Shown here: positions 48,884 to 58,111 of the stretch, piece after piece
Position numbering within the stretch: position 1 is the first letter of the stretch
How the letters are laid out: the number at the start of each line of letters is the position of its first letter
NCBI RefSeq assembly: GCF_036227225.1
Contig: NZ_CP109444.1
Span: 7,421,501-7,485,500, forward strand
From: Streptomyces sp. NBC_01478
Lineage (GTDB): Bacteria; Actinomycetota; Actinomycetes; Streptomycetales; Streptomycetaceae
DNA: 64,000 nt
Reading direction: 5' to 3'
The notes under the pieces: model-generated
Told to the model about the DNA's origin: nothing
The model's database searches: none
The model's input: only the letters and a program-made list of their open reading frames with translations
Translations under genes and position numbers: made by a program

Positions 48884-50823
48884 TCGTACAGCTCCTCTTC
48901 GGCGAGGTACTTGACCAGCTCTTCCTTCTCGAAGAGGGCGAGCAGGTCGGCGCGGATGGGGTCGGTCGTCTCACGGGTCAGGCCGATCTGGGCGGACACC
49001 GGATCCGTCGCCCCCAACCCGCCTGTCGGGTCGGTGAGTTGGCAGATCAGGTTGATGCGGCGCCAGTCGCGGTTCATGCCGGGGTGGTCCTCGCGGGTGT
49101 GTCCGCCGCGCGACTCAGTGCGCTCCAGCGCGGCCCGTGCCACGCACTCGCTCACCAGCAGCATGTTCCGCAGGTCCAGGGCGAGATGCCAGCCGGGGTT
49201 GAACTGCCGGTGCCCCTCAACTCCCGCCCTACGGGCCCGTACCCGCAGGTCCGCCAGCTTCTCCAGCGCCTGTTCCATCTCGCCCTCGCGGCGGATGATG
49301 CCGACGAGGTCGTTCATGGTCTGCTGGAGTTCCTGGTGGAGGGTGTACGGGTTCTCCGGGGTGCGGCCGTTCTCCTTGCCCGGTTCCGGGCCCTCCGCCG
49401 AGAAGGGGCGCAGTGCCTCCGCCGCCGCCAGGTCGACCTCGGTGTCGTCGATCAGCGGGCGGCTGTCCGCCAGGTCGGCCGCGTGGTCCGCCGCGTGCCA
49501 GCCCGCCCTGCGGCCGAACACCAGCAGGTCGGACAGGGAGTTGCCGCCCAGCCGGTTGGAGCCGTGCATGCCGCCGGCCACCTCACCGGCCGCGAACAGC
49601 CCCGGTACCCCGCGCGCCGCCGCCGTGTCCGACTCGACCGCGATGCCGCCCATCACGTAGTGACAGGTCGGCCCGACCTCCATCGCCTCCGCCGTGATGT
49701 CGACGTCGGCCAGCTCCTTGAACTGGTGGTACATGGACGGGAGTCGGCGCCGGATCACCTCCGCCGGCATACGTGTCGACACGTCCAGGAAGACCCCGCC
49801 GTGCGGTGAGCCGCGGCCCGCCTTCACCTCGGAGTTGATGGCGCGGGCGACCTCGTCGCGGGGGAGCAGTTCGGGGGGACGGCGGTTGTGGTCGGGGTCC
49901 TCGTACCAGCGGTCGCCCTCCGCCTCCGACTCGGCGTACTTCTCCTTGAAGACGTCGGGGATGTAGTCGAACATGAACCGCTTGTCCTCCGAGTTGCGCA
50001 GCACCCCGCCGTCACCGCGCACCGACTCGGTGACGAGGATGCCCTTCACGGACGGCGGCCAGACCATGCCCGTGGGGTGGAACTGCACGAACTCCATGTT
50101 CAGCAGGGGCGCCCCGGCGAGCAGCGCCAGCGCGTGCCCGTCGCCCGTGTACTCCCACGAGTTGGACGTCACCTTGAAGGACTTGCCGATGCCGCCCGTC
50201 GCGATCACCACGGAGGGCGCTTCCAGGACCAGGAAACGGCCGGTCTCGCGCTCGTAGGCGAAGACCCCGGAGACCTGGCTGCCGTCCTTCAACACCCGTG
50301 TGACCGTGCACTCCTGATAGACCTTCAGGCGCGACTCGTAGTCGCCGGTCTCCTTGTGGTCCTCCTGCTGGAGCTGCACGATCTTCTGCTGGAGCGTGCG
50401 GATCAGCTCGAGTCCCGTACGGTCGCCGACGTGGGCGAGGCGCGGGTACTCGTGGCCGCCGAAGTTGCGCTGCGAGATCTTGCCGTCCTTCGTACGGTCG
50501 AAGAGGGCGCCCCACGTCTCCAACTCCCAGACCCGGTCCGGGGCTTCCTTCGCGTGCAGCTCCGACATGCGCCACTGGTTGAGGAACTTGCCGCCGCGCA
50601 GGGTGTCGCGGAAGTGGACCTGCCAGTTGTCGTGCTCGTTGACGTTGGCCATCGCCGCCGCGATGCCGCCCTCGGCCATCACCGTGTGGGCCTTGCCGAA
50701 CAGCGACTTGCAGATCACCGCCGTACGGGCACCGCGCTCGCGCGCCTCGATGGCGGCCCGCAGACCGGCGCCACCGGCACCGACCACGACGACGTCCCAC
50801 TCCTGTCGCTCGACCACGGACAT
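48880..50823 (-). CDS. sdhA: Succinate dehydrogenase/fumarate reductase flavoprotein subunit
   Basis: 647 aa. FAD motif VVVGAGGAGLRAAIEARERG near residue 12. The His for covalent FAD lies in GKAHTVMAEGGIAAAM, and active-site segments include FVQFHPTGM, LVTESVRGDGGVLRN, CHYVMGGIAVESDT and AAGEVAGGMHGSNRLGGNSL. It oxidises succinate at the inner face of the membrane. Start ATG 50823 overlaps the sdhC stop (ATGA) and its end overlaps the sdhB start, so the three genes are translated in a coupled way. Confidence 0.97.
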   Translation of the reverse strand: MSVVERQEWDVVVVGAGGAGLRAAIEARERGARTAVICKSLFGKAHTVMAEGGIAAAMANVNEHDNWQVHFRDTLRGGKFLNQWRMSELHAKEAPDRVWELETWGALFDRTKDGKISQRNFGGHEYPRLAHVGDRTGLELIRTLQQKIVQLQQEDHKETGDYESRLKVYQECTVTRVLKDGSQVSGVFAYERETGRFLVLEAPSVVIATGGIGKSFKVTSNSWEYTGDGHALALLAGAPLLNMEFVQFHPTGMVWPPSVKGILVTESVRGDGGVLRNSEDKRFMFDYIPDVFKEKYAESEAEGDRWYEDPDHNRRPPELLPRDEVARAINSEVKAGRGSPHGGVFLDVSTRMPAEVIRRRLPSMYHQFKELADVDITAEAMEVGPTCHYVMGGIAVESDTAAARGVPGLFAAGEVAGGMHGSNRLGGNSLSDLLVFGRRAGWHAADHAADLADSRPLIDDTEVDLAAAEALRPFSAEGPEPGKENGRTPENPYTLHQELQQTMNDLVGIIRREGEMEQALEKLADLRVRARRAGVEGHRQFNPGWHLALDLRNMLLVSECVARAALERTESRGGHTREDHPGMNRDWRRINLICQLTDPTGGLGATDPVSAQIGLTRETTDPIRADLLALFEKEELVKYLAEEELYE

Positions 50824-51644
50824 CAGAAGAACCTCGGATCGTTGAAAGCGCCGGAGGCGACCAGGTACACGTAGAAATCGGCGGCCGCCACGCTGATCAA
50901 CGACGCCCAGGCGAGCTGCATGTGACGGTGGTTCAGTTTCCCGACGAACTGCCAGGCCTTGTAGCGCACGGGATGCTTGGAGAAGTGCTTGAGCTTGCCG
51001 CCGACGATGTGCCGGCAGGAGTGGCAGGACAGGGTGTACGCCCAGATCAGCACGATGTTGGCCAGGAAGACGAGGGTGCCCAGGCCCATGTGGCCCCAGT
51101 GGTAGTGCTCGTCGCGGAAGGTCAGCACGGTGTCGTACGTCAGCGTGCCCGCCACCAGGATCGCCGCGTAGAAGAAGTACCGGTGGACGTTCTGGAGGAT
51201 GAGGGGGAAGCGGGTCTCACCGCTGTACTTCTTGTGCGGCTCGGCCACCGCGCAGGCCGGGGGCGAGGCCCAGAAGCCGCGGTAGTAGGCCTTGCGGTAG
51301 TAGTAGCAGGTCAGGCGGAAGCCGAGCGGGAAGATCAGGATGATGATGGCGGGCGAGATGCCCCACCAGCTCCCGAAGAGATCGGCGTTCGGGCCCGCGT
51401 GCATGGTGCTGCACCGCTCGGCCAGACAGGGCGAGTAGAACGGCGAGACATAGGGCGCCGAGTAGTAGTTCGAGTCCGCGAAGGCCCGCCAGGTCGAGTA
51501 GACGACGAAGGCGAGCAGCCCGGCGGCGGTGACGGCCGGGGCCAGCCACCAGCGGTCGGTCCGCAGATGCGGGGCGTCGATCGCGGCGCGCGTACCGGTG
51601 TGTACGCCGCCGCTGTTCGGATGGGGTTCCGTACCAGTGGCCAA
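50823..51644 (-). CDS. sdhC: Succinate dehydrogenase cytochrome b/membrane subunit
   Basis: About 273 aa from a TTG at 51644 with GGAG 8 nt upstream; no ATG or GTG lies at a suitable place, so the start is somewhat uncertain. Five membrane helices are visible, with His residues for haem b in or near them (NVHRYFFYAAILVAG, LSCHSCRHIVGG, LNHRHMQLAWASLISV). This single, larger anchor is the two-haem type paired with fumarate-reductase-like SdhAB. It transfers electrons to menaquinone. It is translationally coupled to sdhA and preceded by a small conserved gene 31 bp upstream. Confidence 0.88.
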   Translation of the reverse strand: MATGTEPHPNSGGVHTGTRAAIDAPHLRTDRWWLAPAVTAAGLLAFVVYSTWRAFADSNYYSAPYVSPFYSPCLAERCSTMHAGPNADLFGSWWGISPAIIILIFPLGFRLTCYYYRKAYYRGFWASPPACAVAEPHKKYSGETRFPLILQNVHRYFFYAAILVAGTLTYDTVLTFRDEHYHWGHMGLGTLVFLANIVLIWAYTLSCHSCRHIVGGKLKHFSKHPVRYKAWQFVGKLNHRHMQLAWASLISVAAADFYVYLVASGAFNDPRFF

Positions 51645-51675
51645 CTTGAAGACTCCGGTCGGTTGCTGGGGACGC

Positions 51676-51966
51676 TCAGTGGCCGGGGCCGTGGTGGGCG
51701 CCGAGTCCCTCGTCGTCCGTGTCCGTCCACAGGCTCTTGTCGTACGGGGCGTCGGAGATGGGGACGAGATCGGGGCGCCGGGGGCGCTCGATCCCTGGTG
51801 CGGCGTCGCGCAGCAGCGCGACGCTTTCGCGCAGCCGGTCGGCATCGGCCTTGACCCTGCGCATCTCCAGGCCGCCGCTGCCGAATTGGTTCTCCAGCCG
51901 CCCCACCGACCTGAACAGGTCGTCGAGACAGCGCTGGACTGACGTCAGTTCGTCGTGCACGGACAT
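51676..51966 (-). CDS. Small coiled-coil protein heading the sdh operon
   Basis: 96 aa, ATG 51966 with GAGGT 7 nt upstream. Residues 1-55 form a predicted coiled coil (VQRCLDDLFRSVGRLENQFG, then ADADRLRESVALLRD). The tail is acidic and disordered, with the short conserved-looking segment DLVPISDAPYDKSLW. It precedes sdhC by 31 bp and is probably co-transcribed. I know of no defined function; an accessory or regulatory role for the dehydrogenase is a guess from position. Confidence 0.75.
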   Translation of the reverse strand: MSVHDELTSVQRCLDDLFRSVGRLENQFGSGGLEMRRVKADADRLRESVALLRDAAPGIERPRRPDLVPISDAPYDKSLWTDTDDEGLGAHHGPGH

Positions 51967-52259
51967 GACGTGACCTCACTTCCGTGGGCGTCGGCCCTGG
52001 ACGGCAACGTTCATGCGCCTGCGAGTGTTGCGCGTCACACCTACCGGTGGGAAGCGGTGTGCACGGATTGGCTGGGGTGCGTTGGTGTGTACGGGGGCAG
52101 ATTCGAACATTGCGCCGCACGGGTGGGCTTCCCGGCGCCCCTCGCCGTGTCGCCCCCTGGCGCCGAACCGTTTCCTCTTCAGTGGCCACATAGATCTGAT
52201 CAGCTCCATATAGCACCAAAAACGATCAGAAGCCCCGCGGTCCACCGGAGGTAGCAGCG
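51967..52259. promoter_or_regulatory. Divergent promoter region between the sdh operon and the peptide-binding gene
   Basis: About 290 bp with no gene. An AT-rich part near 52185-52230 (CATAGATCTGATCAGCTCC, CATATAGCACC) probably holds the promoter for the plus-strand lipoprotein gene. GGAGGT at 52246-52251 is its ribosome-binding site. No strong inverted repeat was seen. Confidence 0.5.
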
Positions 52260-54437
52260 ATGTCCCACGACGACGTCAGACTGCGCGCGGTCATGCGCTC
52301 GGTCGTCTTCCTCACCGCGGGCGCGCTCGCGGTGCCCACCCTCGCGGCGTGCAGCTCCGACGACGAGTCGGGCAAGCCGCTGGCCGGACAGGACATCGCG
52401 CCCGTCGGCCGTGACCTGGTCGCCGACGGCGGCACCCTGCGCTGGGCCGTGGACGACGTACCCGAGACCCTCAACACCTTCCAGTCGGACGCCGACGACG
52501 CCACCACCCGCGTCGCCCAGGCCGTGCTGCCCGCCATGTTCCGGCTCGACGCGCAGGGGCGGCCGCAGCGCGACGCCGACTACCTGGAGTCCGCGAAGGT
52601 CGTCGACACCGAGCCCAAGCAGGTCGTCCTCTACAAGCTCGACCAGCAGGCCGTGTGGAGCGACGGCCGCGAGATCGGCGCCGCCGACTTCGCCGCCCAG
52701 TGGCGTGCCCTGTCCGGCAAGGACTCCGCGTACTGGACCGCGCGCAACGCCGGTTACGACCGCATCGAGAAGATCGAGCGCGGCGCCAACAACCTTGAGG
52801 TCAAAGTCACTTTCAGCAGGCCGTACGCCGACTGGAAGGCGCTGTTCTCGCCGCTGTACCCCAAGGACGTCATGGGCACCCCGGACGCCTTCAACGACGG
52901 CGCGCGCCGCAAGCTGAAGGTCACCGCCGGCGCGTTCGCGGTGCAGAAGGTCGACCGCAAGGACAAGGAGATCGTCCTCGCCCGCAATCCGCACTGGTGG
53001 GGCCGGCCAGCGAAGCTCTCCCAGATCGTGCTGGCCGTCGTACCGCTGGAGAAGCGGGCCGCCGCGCTCGCCGACGGCACGGTCGACCTGGCCGCGATCG
53101 ACCCCGTTGACGCGAGCCGTATCGCCCTCGCGGGCCGCGCCAAGGGCACCGGCACCCCGCTCCAGGGCGCGAGCGCGAGCCCCACGGACGAGGACGAGAG
53201 CAAGAACGAGAGCCCGAAGGAGAAGAAGAAGCTCAGCAAGAAGCAGCGCAAGGCGCTCGCCAAGTACCTGCGCCAGCAGGACGAGTTGCGTGCCTTCACG
53301 GTCCGCCGCTCCTTCGAGCCCGCCTACACGCAGCTCGCCCTCAACGGCTCCGAAGGCCCCCTCGCCGACGAGCGCGTCCGGCGTGCCGTGGCCCGCGCGC
53401 TCGACCGGGAGGCGCTCGCCAAGGTCGTCCTCACCCCGCTGGGCCTGCCCGCCGTGCCGGTCGGCAGCCACCTCGCGCTCTCCGGTCAGGCCGCGTACGC
53501 CGACAACAGCGGTGCGCTCGGCGACCACGACGCCGCGGAGGCGCAGGCACTGCTCACCGACGCCGGCTGGGTGCCCGGCGGACCGGTCAAGGACAAGGGC
53601 GAGAAGGCGGCCGGCGCCGAGGGCAAGAAGAGCAAGAAGTCCGCCGGCGAGGCCGAGTCGGAGGGCGGCTCCGACGGGCAGTACATCGTCGGCGAGGACA
53701 ACAAGGACCCGCAGGACCACACCAAGAAGCACGGGCACGGCGGCGAGGAGGGCTCCAAGCACCTCGCCGACGGCAAGCAGTACGACGGCCGCAAGGTGAA
53801 GCAGGGCGGGGCGCCCGGCGCGTACGCCCCGAAGGGCACGGCCGCCCCCGCCGGTGCGAAGACGGGCACGCTCGCCAAGGACGGCAAGCCGCTCACCCTG
53901 CGCTTCGTGCTCCCCTCCGGGACCGGCTCGGAGTCGCTGAGCGCGGTCGCCGACAGCATCTCCCGCATGCTGGAGAAGGTCGGCATCCGCACCGAGATCA
54001 CCAAGGTCTCCGACGACAGCTACTTCAAGGACCACATCGCGTCCGGCCAGTACGACCTCGCCCTCTACTCCTGGCCCGCGTCCGCCTACCCCGCCACCGA
54101 CGCCCGCCCGATCTTCGCCAAGCCGGTCCCGGCCGCGGACGGTTCCCTGAACGTCGAGCTGAACTACACCCGCGTCGGCACCGACCAGGTCGACCAGCTC
54201 TTCGACCAGGCCGCCTCGACCCTCGACGAGGACGAGGCCGCCGCCCTGGTCCGCAAGGCCGACGCCCGCATCTGGGCGGCGGCCGGCTCCATCCCCCTCT
54301 ACCAGCGCCCCCAGCTCACCGCCGCCCGCAAGACCGTCGTCAACGCGGGATCCTTCGGCTTCCAGACCCCGGTCTACGAGGACATGGGCTTCCTGAAGAA
54401 GGGTGCCCACCCCTCGGCGAGCCCGTCCAAGGACTGA
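52260..54437 (+). CDS. Orphan SBP_bac_5 peptide-binding lipoprotein with low-complexity inserts
   Basis: 725 aa from ATG 52260. A lipoprotein signal (VVFLTAGALAVPTLAAC) precedes a family-5 solute-binding domain: WAVDDVPETLNTFQSD, VWSDGREIGAADFAAQW, ADERVRRAVARALDREALA and the C-terminal YDLALYSWPASAYP. Family members are usually 500-600 aa. The excess comes from a Lys/Glu insert (about residues 305-340) and a roughly 100-residue Gly/Lys/His/Glu insert (about 440-550), likely surface loops. No permease or ATPase gene is adjacent, so it must use another transporter, possibly the one at 60.8-64 kb, or act as a sensor. Confidence 0.88.
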   Translation: MSHDDVRLRAVMRSVVFLTAGALAVPTLAACSSDDESGKPLAGQDIAPVGRDLVADGGTLRWAVDDVPETLNTFQSDADDATTRVAQAVLPAMFRLDAQGRPQRDADYLESAKVVDTEPKQVVLYKLDQQAVWSDGREIGAADFAAQWRALSGKDSAYWTARNAGYDRIEKIERGANNLEVKVTFSRPYADWKALFSPLYPKDVMGTPDAFNDGARRKLKVTAGAFAVQKVDRKDKEIVLARNPHWWGRPAKLSQIVLAVVPLEKRAAALADGTVDLAAIDPVDASRIALAGRAKGTGTPLQGASASPTDEDESKNESPKEKKKLSKKQRKALAKYLRQQDELRAFTVRRSFEPAYTQLALNGSEGPLADERVRRAVARALDREALAKVVLTPLGLPAVPVGSHLALSGQAAYADNSGALGDHDAAEAQALLTDAGWVPGGPVKDKGEKAAGAEGKKSKKSAGEAESEGGSDGQYIVGEDNKDPQDHTKKHGHGGEEGSKHLADGKQYDGRKVKQGGAPGAYAPKGTAAPAGAKTGTLAKDGKPLTLRFVLPSGTGSESLSAVADSISRMLEKVGIRTEITKVSDDSYFKDHIASGQYDLALYSWPASAYPATDARPIFAKPVPAADGSLNVELNYTRVGTDQVDQLFDQAASTLDEDEAAALVRKADARIWAAAGSIPLYQRPQLTAARKTVVNAGSFGFQTPVYEDMGFLKKGAHPSASPSKD

Positions 54438-54457
54438 GGGATTAGCATCACCCGCAC

Positions 54458-55138
54458 ATGACGAGCACGGCCGCCGTCCCGCAGAGTGTTGCGGGGCGGC
54501 GGCCGTCGTACGGGGGAGCGGGGGCGGCGATGCGGGTCTGGGCTGCGACAGTCACGGCGATGGTGTTGGCGACGGCGGGCTGCGGAGTCGTAGCCACCGA
54601 TGACGGTCGGGCCGCCGCCGGGGCGGCCACGATCTGCGCGCACGGGACGTACCGGTGGTCCGGTGTGCGGCAATGGCAGGAGCTGACCGCGCTCGCGGAC
54701 CCGGTCACCCTTCCCAAGGGGACCGAGCACTACGAGTCGAACCTCAAGCCCGTCGACGACACCGTGTACCGGGTCGTCGTCTCCCGTGTGCCGAGGGGAG
54801 TCCGCGCCGCCCGCGTGGTCACGGCGTTGGGCGACCGGCTGAAGGTGGACACGCCCCTGGCCGATCCGTCGGAGGTGATGCGGCCCGAGCAGTCGCAGTT
54901 CGTCTCGGACACCGGGGAGCTGGAGGGCCCGTACTACTCCTGGGGATCGATCAGTCTGGTTGAGGCCGATTTCACTTATACCTGCGGGTACACCGTGCCG
55001 GTGCGGGGCCATGTGCGGACCTGGGAGACGGTCGGTGTGGGGTTCCTGCCCTGCTCCGAGCCCTCCGGCGACGACGCCGGGCGCACCGCCGCGCTGCGTC
55101 TGTGCCCCGCCGGTTCCCCGGCGACCGAGCCCGTCTGA
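54458..55138 (+). CDS. Small putative lipoprotein
   Basis: 226 aa from ATG 54458, or 202 aa from ATG 54530 (MRVWAATVTAMVLATAGCG), which starts right at the signal sequence and has a G-rich stretch before it. The lipobox is LATAGCG. The exported part is beta-rich and contains two cysteines that may pair (YTCGYTVPVRG and LPCSEPSG). Family unknown. It lies between the peptide-binding lipoprotein and typA, all on the plus strand. Confidence 0.78.
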   Translation: MTSTAAVPQSVAGRRPSYGGAGAAMRVWAATVTAMVLATAGCGVVATDDGRAAAGAATICAHGTYRWSGVRQWQELTALADPVTLPKGTEHYESNLKPVDDTVYRVVVSRVPRGVRAARVVTALGDRLKVDTPLADPSEVMRPEQSQFVSDTGELEGPYYSWGSISLVEADFTYTCGYTVPVRGHVRTWETVGVGFLPCSEPSGDDAGRTAALRLCPAGSPATEPV

Positions 55139-55291
55139 CCGGTCCCGGCGCCGCCCGTAAGGCCCTGCGGAGGCCCCCTCCCCGTACGCCACGTACGATG
55201 GGGTAAGGCCGTGGCGTGTCCAGCCCGGCAGGGTCCGCGTAACACAGACGTACGCGCAGGCCTTCCTCACTCTCCGGGAGTTCGCCGCAAT

Positions 55292-57199
55292 ATGGCCACG
55301 CGCCACGACATCCGCAACGTCGCCATCGTCGCCCACGTCGACCACGGGAAGACGACCCTCGTCGACGCCATGCTGAAGCAGGCCGGTGCCTTCGCCGCGC
55401 ACGCCGCCGAATCGCTCGACGACCGAATGATGGACTCGAACGATCTGGAGCGTGAGAAGGGCATCACGATCCTGGCCAAGAACACGGCCGTGAAGTACCA
55501 CCCGAAGGATGGCGGCGACGTCATCACCATCAACATCATCGACACCCCGGGCCACGCCGACTTCGGTGGCGAGGTCGAGCGCGGTCTGTCGATGGTGGAC
55601 GCGGTGGTGCTGCTCGTCGACGCCTCCGAGGGCCCGCTGCCCCAGACCCGCTTCGTGCTCCGCAAGGCGCTCCAGCAGCGTCTGCCCGTCATCCTCTGCA
55701 TCAACAAGACGGACCGCCCCGACTCCCGGATCGACGAGGTCGTCAACGAGACCTACGACCTGTTCCTGGACCTGGACGCGGACGAGGAGCAGATCGAGTT
55801 CCCCATCGTCTACGCGTGTGCGCGTGACGGCGTCGCCTCGCTGACCAAGCCGGAGAACGGCACGGTCCCGCAGGACAGCGACAGCCTGGAGCCGTTCTTC
55901 ACCACGATCCTGTCGCACGTCCCGGCCCCCGAGTTCGACGAGGCCGCCCCCCTCCAGGCGCACGTCACCAACCTGGACGCGGACAACTTCCTCGGCCGTA
56001 TCGCGCTGCTCCGCGTCGAGCAGGGCGAGCTGCGCAAGGGCCAGACCGTCACGTGGATCAAGCGCGACGGCACGATGTCCAACGTGCGCATCACCGAGCT
56101 GCTGATGACCGAGGCGCTCACCCGCAAGCCGGCCGAGATGGCGGGCCCCGGTGACATCTGCGCCGTGGCCGGTATCCCGGACATCATGATCGGCGAGACC
56201 CTCGCCGACCCCGAGAACCCGATCGCGCTGCCGCTCATCACGGTCGACGAGCCGGCGATCTCCATGACCATCGGTACGAACACCTCGCCGCTGGTCGGCC
56301 GCGGCGGCACCGGCAAGGGCGCCTCCGCGAAGGCCGCGGTCAAGGACCGCAAGGTCACCGCCCGTCAGGTCAAGGACCGCCTGGACCGCGAGCTGGTCGG
56401 TAACGTCTCGCTCCGCGTGCTGGACACCGAGCGCCCGGACGCCTGGGAGGTGCAGGGCCGCGGTGAGCTGGCGCTGGCCATCCTGGTCGAGCAGATGCGC
56501 CGTGAGGGCTTCGAGCTGACCATCGGCAAGCCGCAGGTCGTCACGCAGATCATCGACGGCAAGGTGCACGAGCCGGTCGAGCGCATGACGATCGACGTGC
56601 CCGAGGAGCACATGGGCGCGGTCACGCAGCTCATGGGCGTCCGCAAGGGCCGGATGGACAACATGTCCAACCACGGCTCCGGTTGGGTCCGCCTGGAGTT
56701 CGTCGTCCCGTCCCGCGGTCTCATCGGCTTCCGTACCGAGTTCCTGACCGGGACGCGCGGCACGGGCATCGCCCACTCCATCCACGAGGGCCACGAGCCG
56801 TGGTTCGGTGTGCTGACGACCCGTAACAACGGTTCGCTGGTCGCCGACCGCGCGGGCGCCGTCACCGCGTTCGCGATGACGAACCTCCAGGAGCGCGGTG
56901 TGCTGTTCACCGACCCCGGCACCGAGGTGTACGAGGGCATGATCGTCGGCGAGAACTCGCGCGCCGACGACATGGACGTGAACATCACCAAGGAGAAGAA
57001 GCTCACCAACATGCGCTCGGCCGCCGCCGACTCCTTCGAGGCGATCGTCCCGCCGCGCAAGCTCTCCCTGGAGCAGTCCCTGGAGTTCTGCCGCGACGAC
57101 GAGTGCGTCGAGGTGACCCCGGAGTCCGTCCGCATCCGCAAGCTCGTCCTCGACCAGAAGGAGCGCGGCCGCTCCGCGAGCCGCGCCAAGCACGGCTGA
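55292..57199 (+). CDS. typA: TypA/BipA translational GTPase
   Basis: 635 aa from ATG 55292. GTPase motifs: G1 AHVDHGKTTL (K20), G2 region EREKGITI, G3 DTPGHADFGGEVER, G4 NKTDRPDSR. EF-G-like domains II, III and V follow, with the TypA-specific C-terminal domain containing LGVRKGRMDNM-type residues (LMGVRKGRMDNMSNHGSGW) and RGTGIAHSIHEGHEPW. TypA binds the ribosome and helps assembly or translation under stress. A very strong inverted repeat ends the transcript. A longer upstream frame exists, but the G1 spacing and homologues fix this start. Confidence 0.97.
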   Translation: MATRHDIRNVAIVAHVDHGKTTLVDAMLKQAGAFAAHAAESLDDRMMDSNDLEREKGITILAKNTAVKYHPKDGGDVITINIIDTPGHADFGGEVERGLSMVDAVVLLVDASEGPLPQTRFVLRKALQQRLPVILCINKTDRPDSRIDEVVNETYDLFLDLDADEEQIEFPIVYACARDGVASLTKPENGTVPQDSDSLEPFFTTILSHVPAPEFDEAAPLQAHVTNLDADNFLGRIALLRVEQGELRKGQTVTWIKRDGTMSNVRITELLMTEALTRKPAEMAGPGDICAVAGIPDIMIGETLADPENPIALPLITVDEPAISMTIGTNTSPLVGRGGTGKGASAKAAVKDRKVTARQVKDRLDRELVGNVSLRVLDTERPDAWEVQGRGELALAILVEQMRREGFELTIGKPQVVTQIIDGKVHEPVERMTIDVPEEHMGAVTQLMGVRKGRMDNMSNHGSGWVRLEFVVPSRGLIGFRTEFLTGTRGTGIAHSIHEGHEPWFGVLTTRNNGSLVADRAGAVTAFAMTNLQERGVLFTDPGTEVYEGMIVGENSRADDMDVNITKEKKLTNMRSAAADSFEAIVPPRKLSLEQSLEFCRDDECVEVTPESVRIRKLVLDQKERGRSASRAKHG

Positions 57200-57216
57200 T
57201 CCACCGGTACAGCTCA

Positions 57217-57259
57217 ACTGAGCCCGGGCGCCCCCGACTTGGGGGTGCCCGGGCTCAGT
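57217..57259. terminator. Strong bidirectional terminator-like hairpin after typA
   Basis: ACTGAGCCCGGGCGCCCCC (57217-57235) pairs with 57241-57259 over 19 positions with one G-U, around a 5-nt loop GACTT. It overlaps the stop of the convergent methyltransferase gene, so it can serve both genes. No T-run follows, as is common in Streptomyces. Confidence 0.85.
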
Positions 57260-58043
57260 GCGTCGGCCGGGCCACCGTGATGATCTCGGGGCTCGCGGCG
57301 GTGAGCGGGCTCCGGTCCCAGTCGCCGTACCGCTCGACGACCGTCAGCCCGGCCCCGGTGAGGAACCCGGAGAGGGCATCCCCGTCCAGGAACCGCAGGG
57401 TCGACCGGCTGACCTGAGGGTGCGGCCAGCACTCGCCCGCGAAGGTCTCGGTGAACGTCACCCGGTCCGCGACGGGCGTGCCCTCGACCGGCGCGCTCTC
57501 GACCTCGTGCCACACCCGTACGACACCGCCGTCCGTGCCGGTGAGCCGGCGCTCCCGGTCGGGTGTCCAGGTCTCCCAGGCGCGGGCCGCCGGGTTCCGC
57601 GTCTCGAAGACGAACCGCCCGGCGGCCGAGAGCGCGGTGCGCACCGCGCGCAGCGCCAGGCTCAACTCCTCGTCGTGGACCAGGACTTGGAAGGCGTGCC
57701 CGGTCATCACCACGAGATCGAACTCGCCGCGCCACTCCACGGTCCGCAGATCTCCGAGCACCCACTCGACACCGGGCTCCCGTCGCCGGGCCCGGACGAG
57801 CATCGCGGGGGCGGGGTCGATCCCCGTGAGCCGCCCGGTGTGTCCCGCGTGCCGGGCCCCGCTCAGCAACCGCCCGGTGCCGCAGCCGACGTCGAGCACG
57901 GCCCGCGCCGACATCACCAGGTCGAGACAGAAGTCGTCCCCGGGGCCCCACGGATTGAGACGGTCGTACCACGCGGCGAGGGACATGTCCGCGAACGAGC
58001 GATCCACCACCACGGCAGCCTGGCACACCCGGTGGCACGGCAC
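57255..58043 (-). CDS. Class I SAM-dependent methyltransferase
   Basis: Up to 262 aa. The SAM motif is AVLDVGCGTGRLLSGA with GIDPAPAMLVRA following and VVMTGHAFQVL as motif IV. The C-terminal half (ADRVTFTETFAGECW, then SRSTLRFLDGDALSGFL) fits small-molecule methyltransferases of the UbiE/Tam type. The true start is probably downstream of 58043, at one of three GTG codons (about 58013) or at the ATG 57986 (MSLAAWYDRLNPWG). The substrate is unknown. It converges with typA on a shared hairpin. Confidence 0.88.
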   Translation of the reverse strand: MPCHRVCQAAVVVDRSFADMSLAAWYDRLNPWGPGDDFCLDLVMSARAVLDVGCGTGRLLSGARHAGHTGRLTGIDPAPAMLVRARRREPGVEWVLGDLRTVEWRGEFDLVVMTGHAFQVLVHDEELSLALRAVRTALSAAGRFVFETRNPAARAWETWTPDRERRLTGTDGGVVRVWHEVESAPVEGTPVADRVTFTETFAGECWPHPQVSRSTLRFLDGDALSGFLTGAGLTVVERYGDWDRSPLTAASPEIITVARPTH

Positions 58044-58065
58044 GACGGTGCCGGGCGCATTCTTG

Positions 58066-58104
58066 ACGGGTTCTCAACTGCGGAGACGGTTCTCAACTGC
58101 GGAG
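58066..58104 (+). repeat. Tandem direct repeat upstream of the VOC gene
   Basis: ACGGGTTCTCAACTGCGGAG (58066-58085) is followed at once by the same sequence lacking one G (58086-58104). The second copy ends 7 bp before the VOC start and supplies the GCGGAG ribosome-binding sequence, so the first copy may be a duplicated initiation region. Confidence 0.75.
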
Positions 58105-58111
58105 GTGCCGG

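Noticed and set aside
54374..57217. A 947-codon minus-strand frame opposite typA and the lipoprotein gene
   Set aside because: It is low-complexity Asp/Leu/Val/Gly sequence antisense to a well-defined GTPase, and runs through intergenic DNA and the terminator hairpin.
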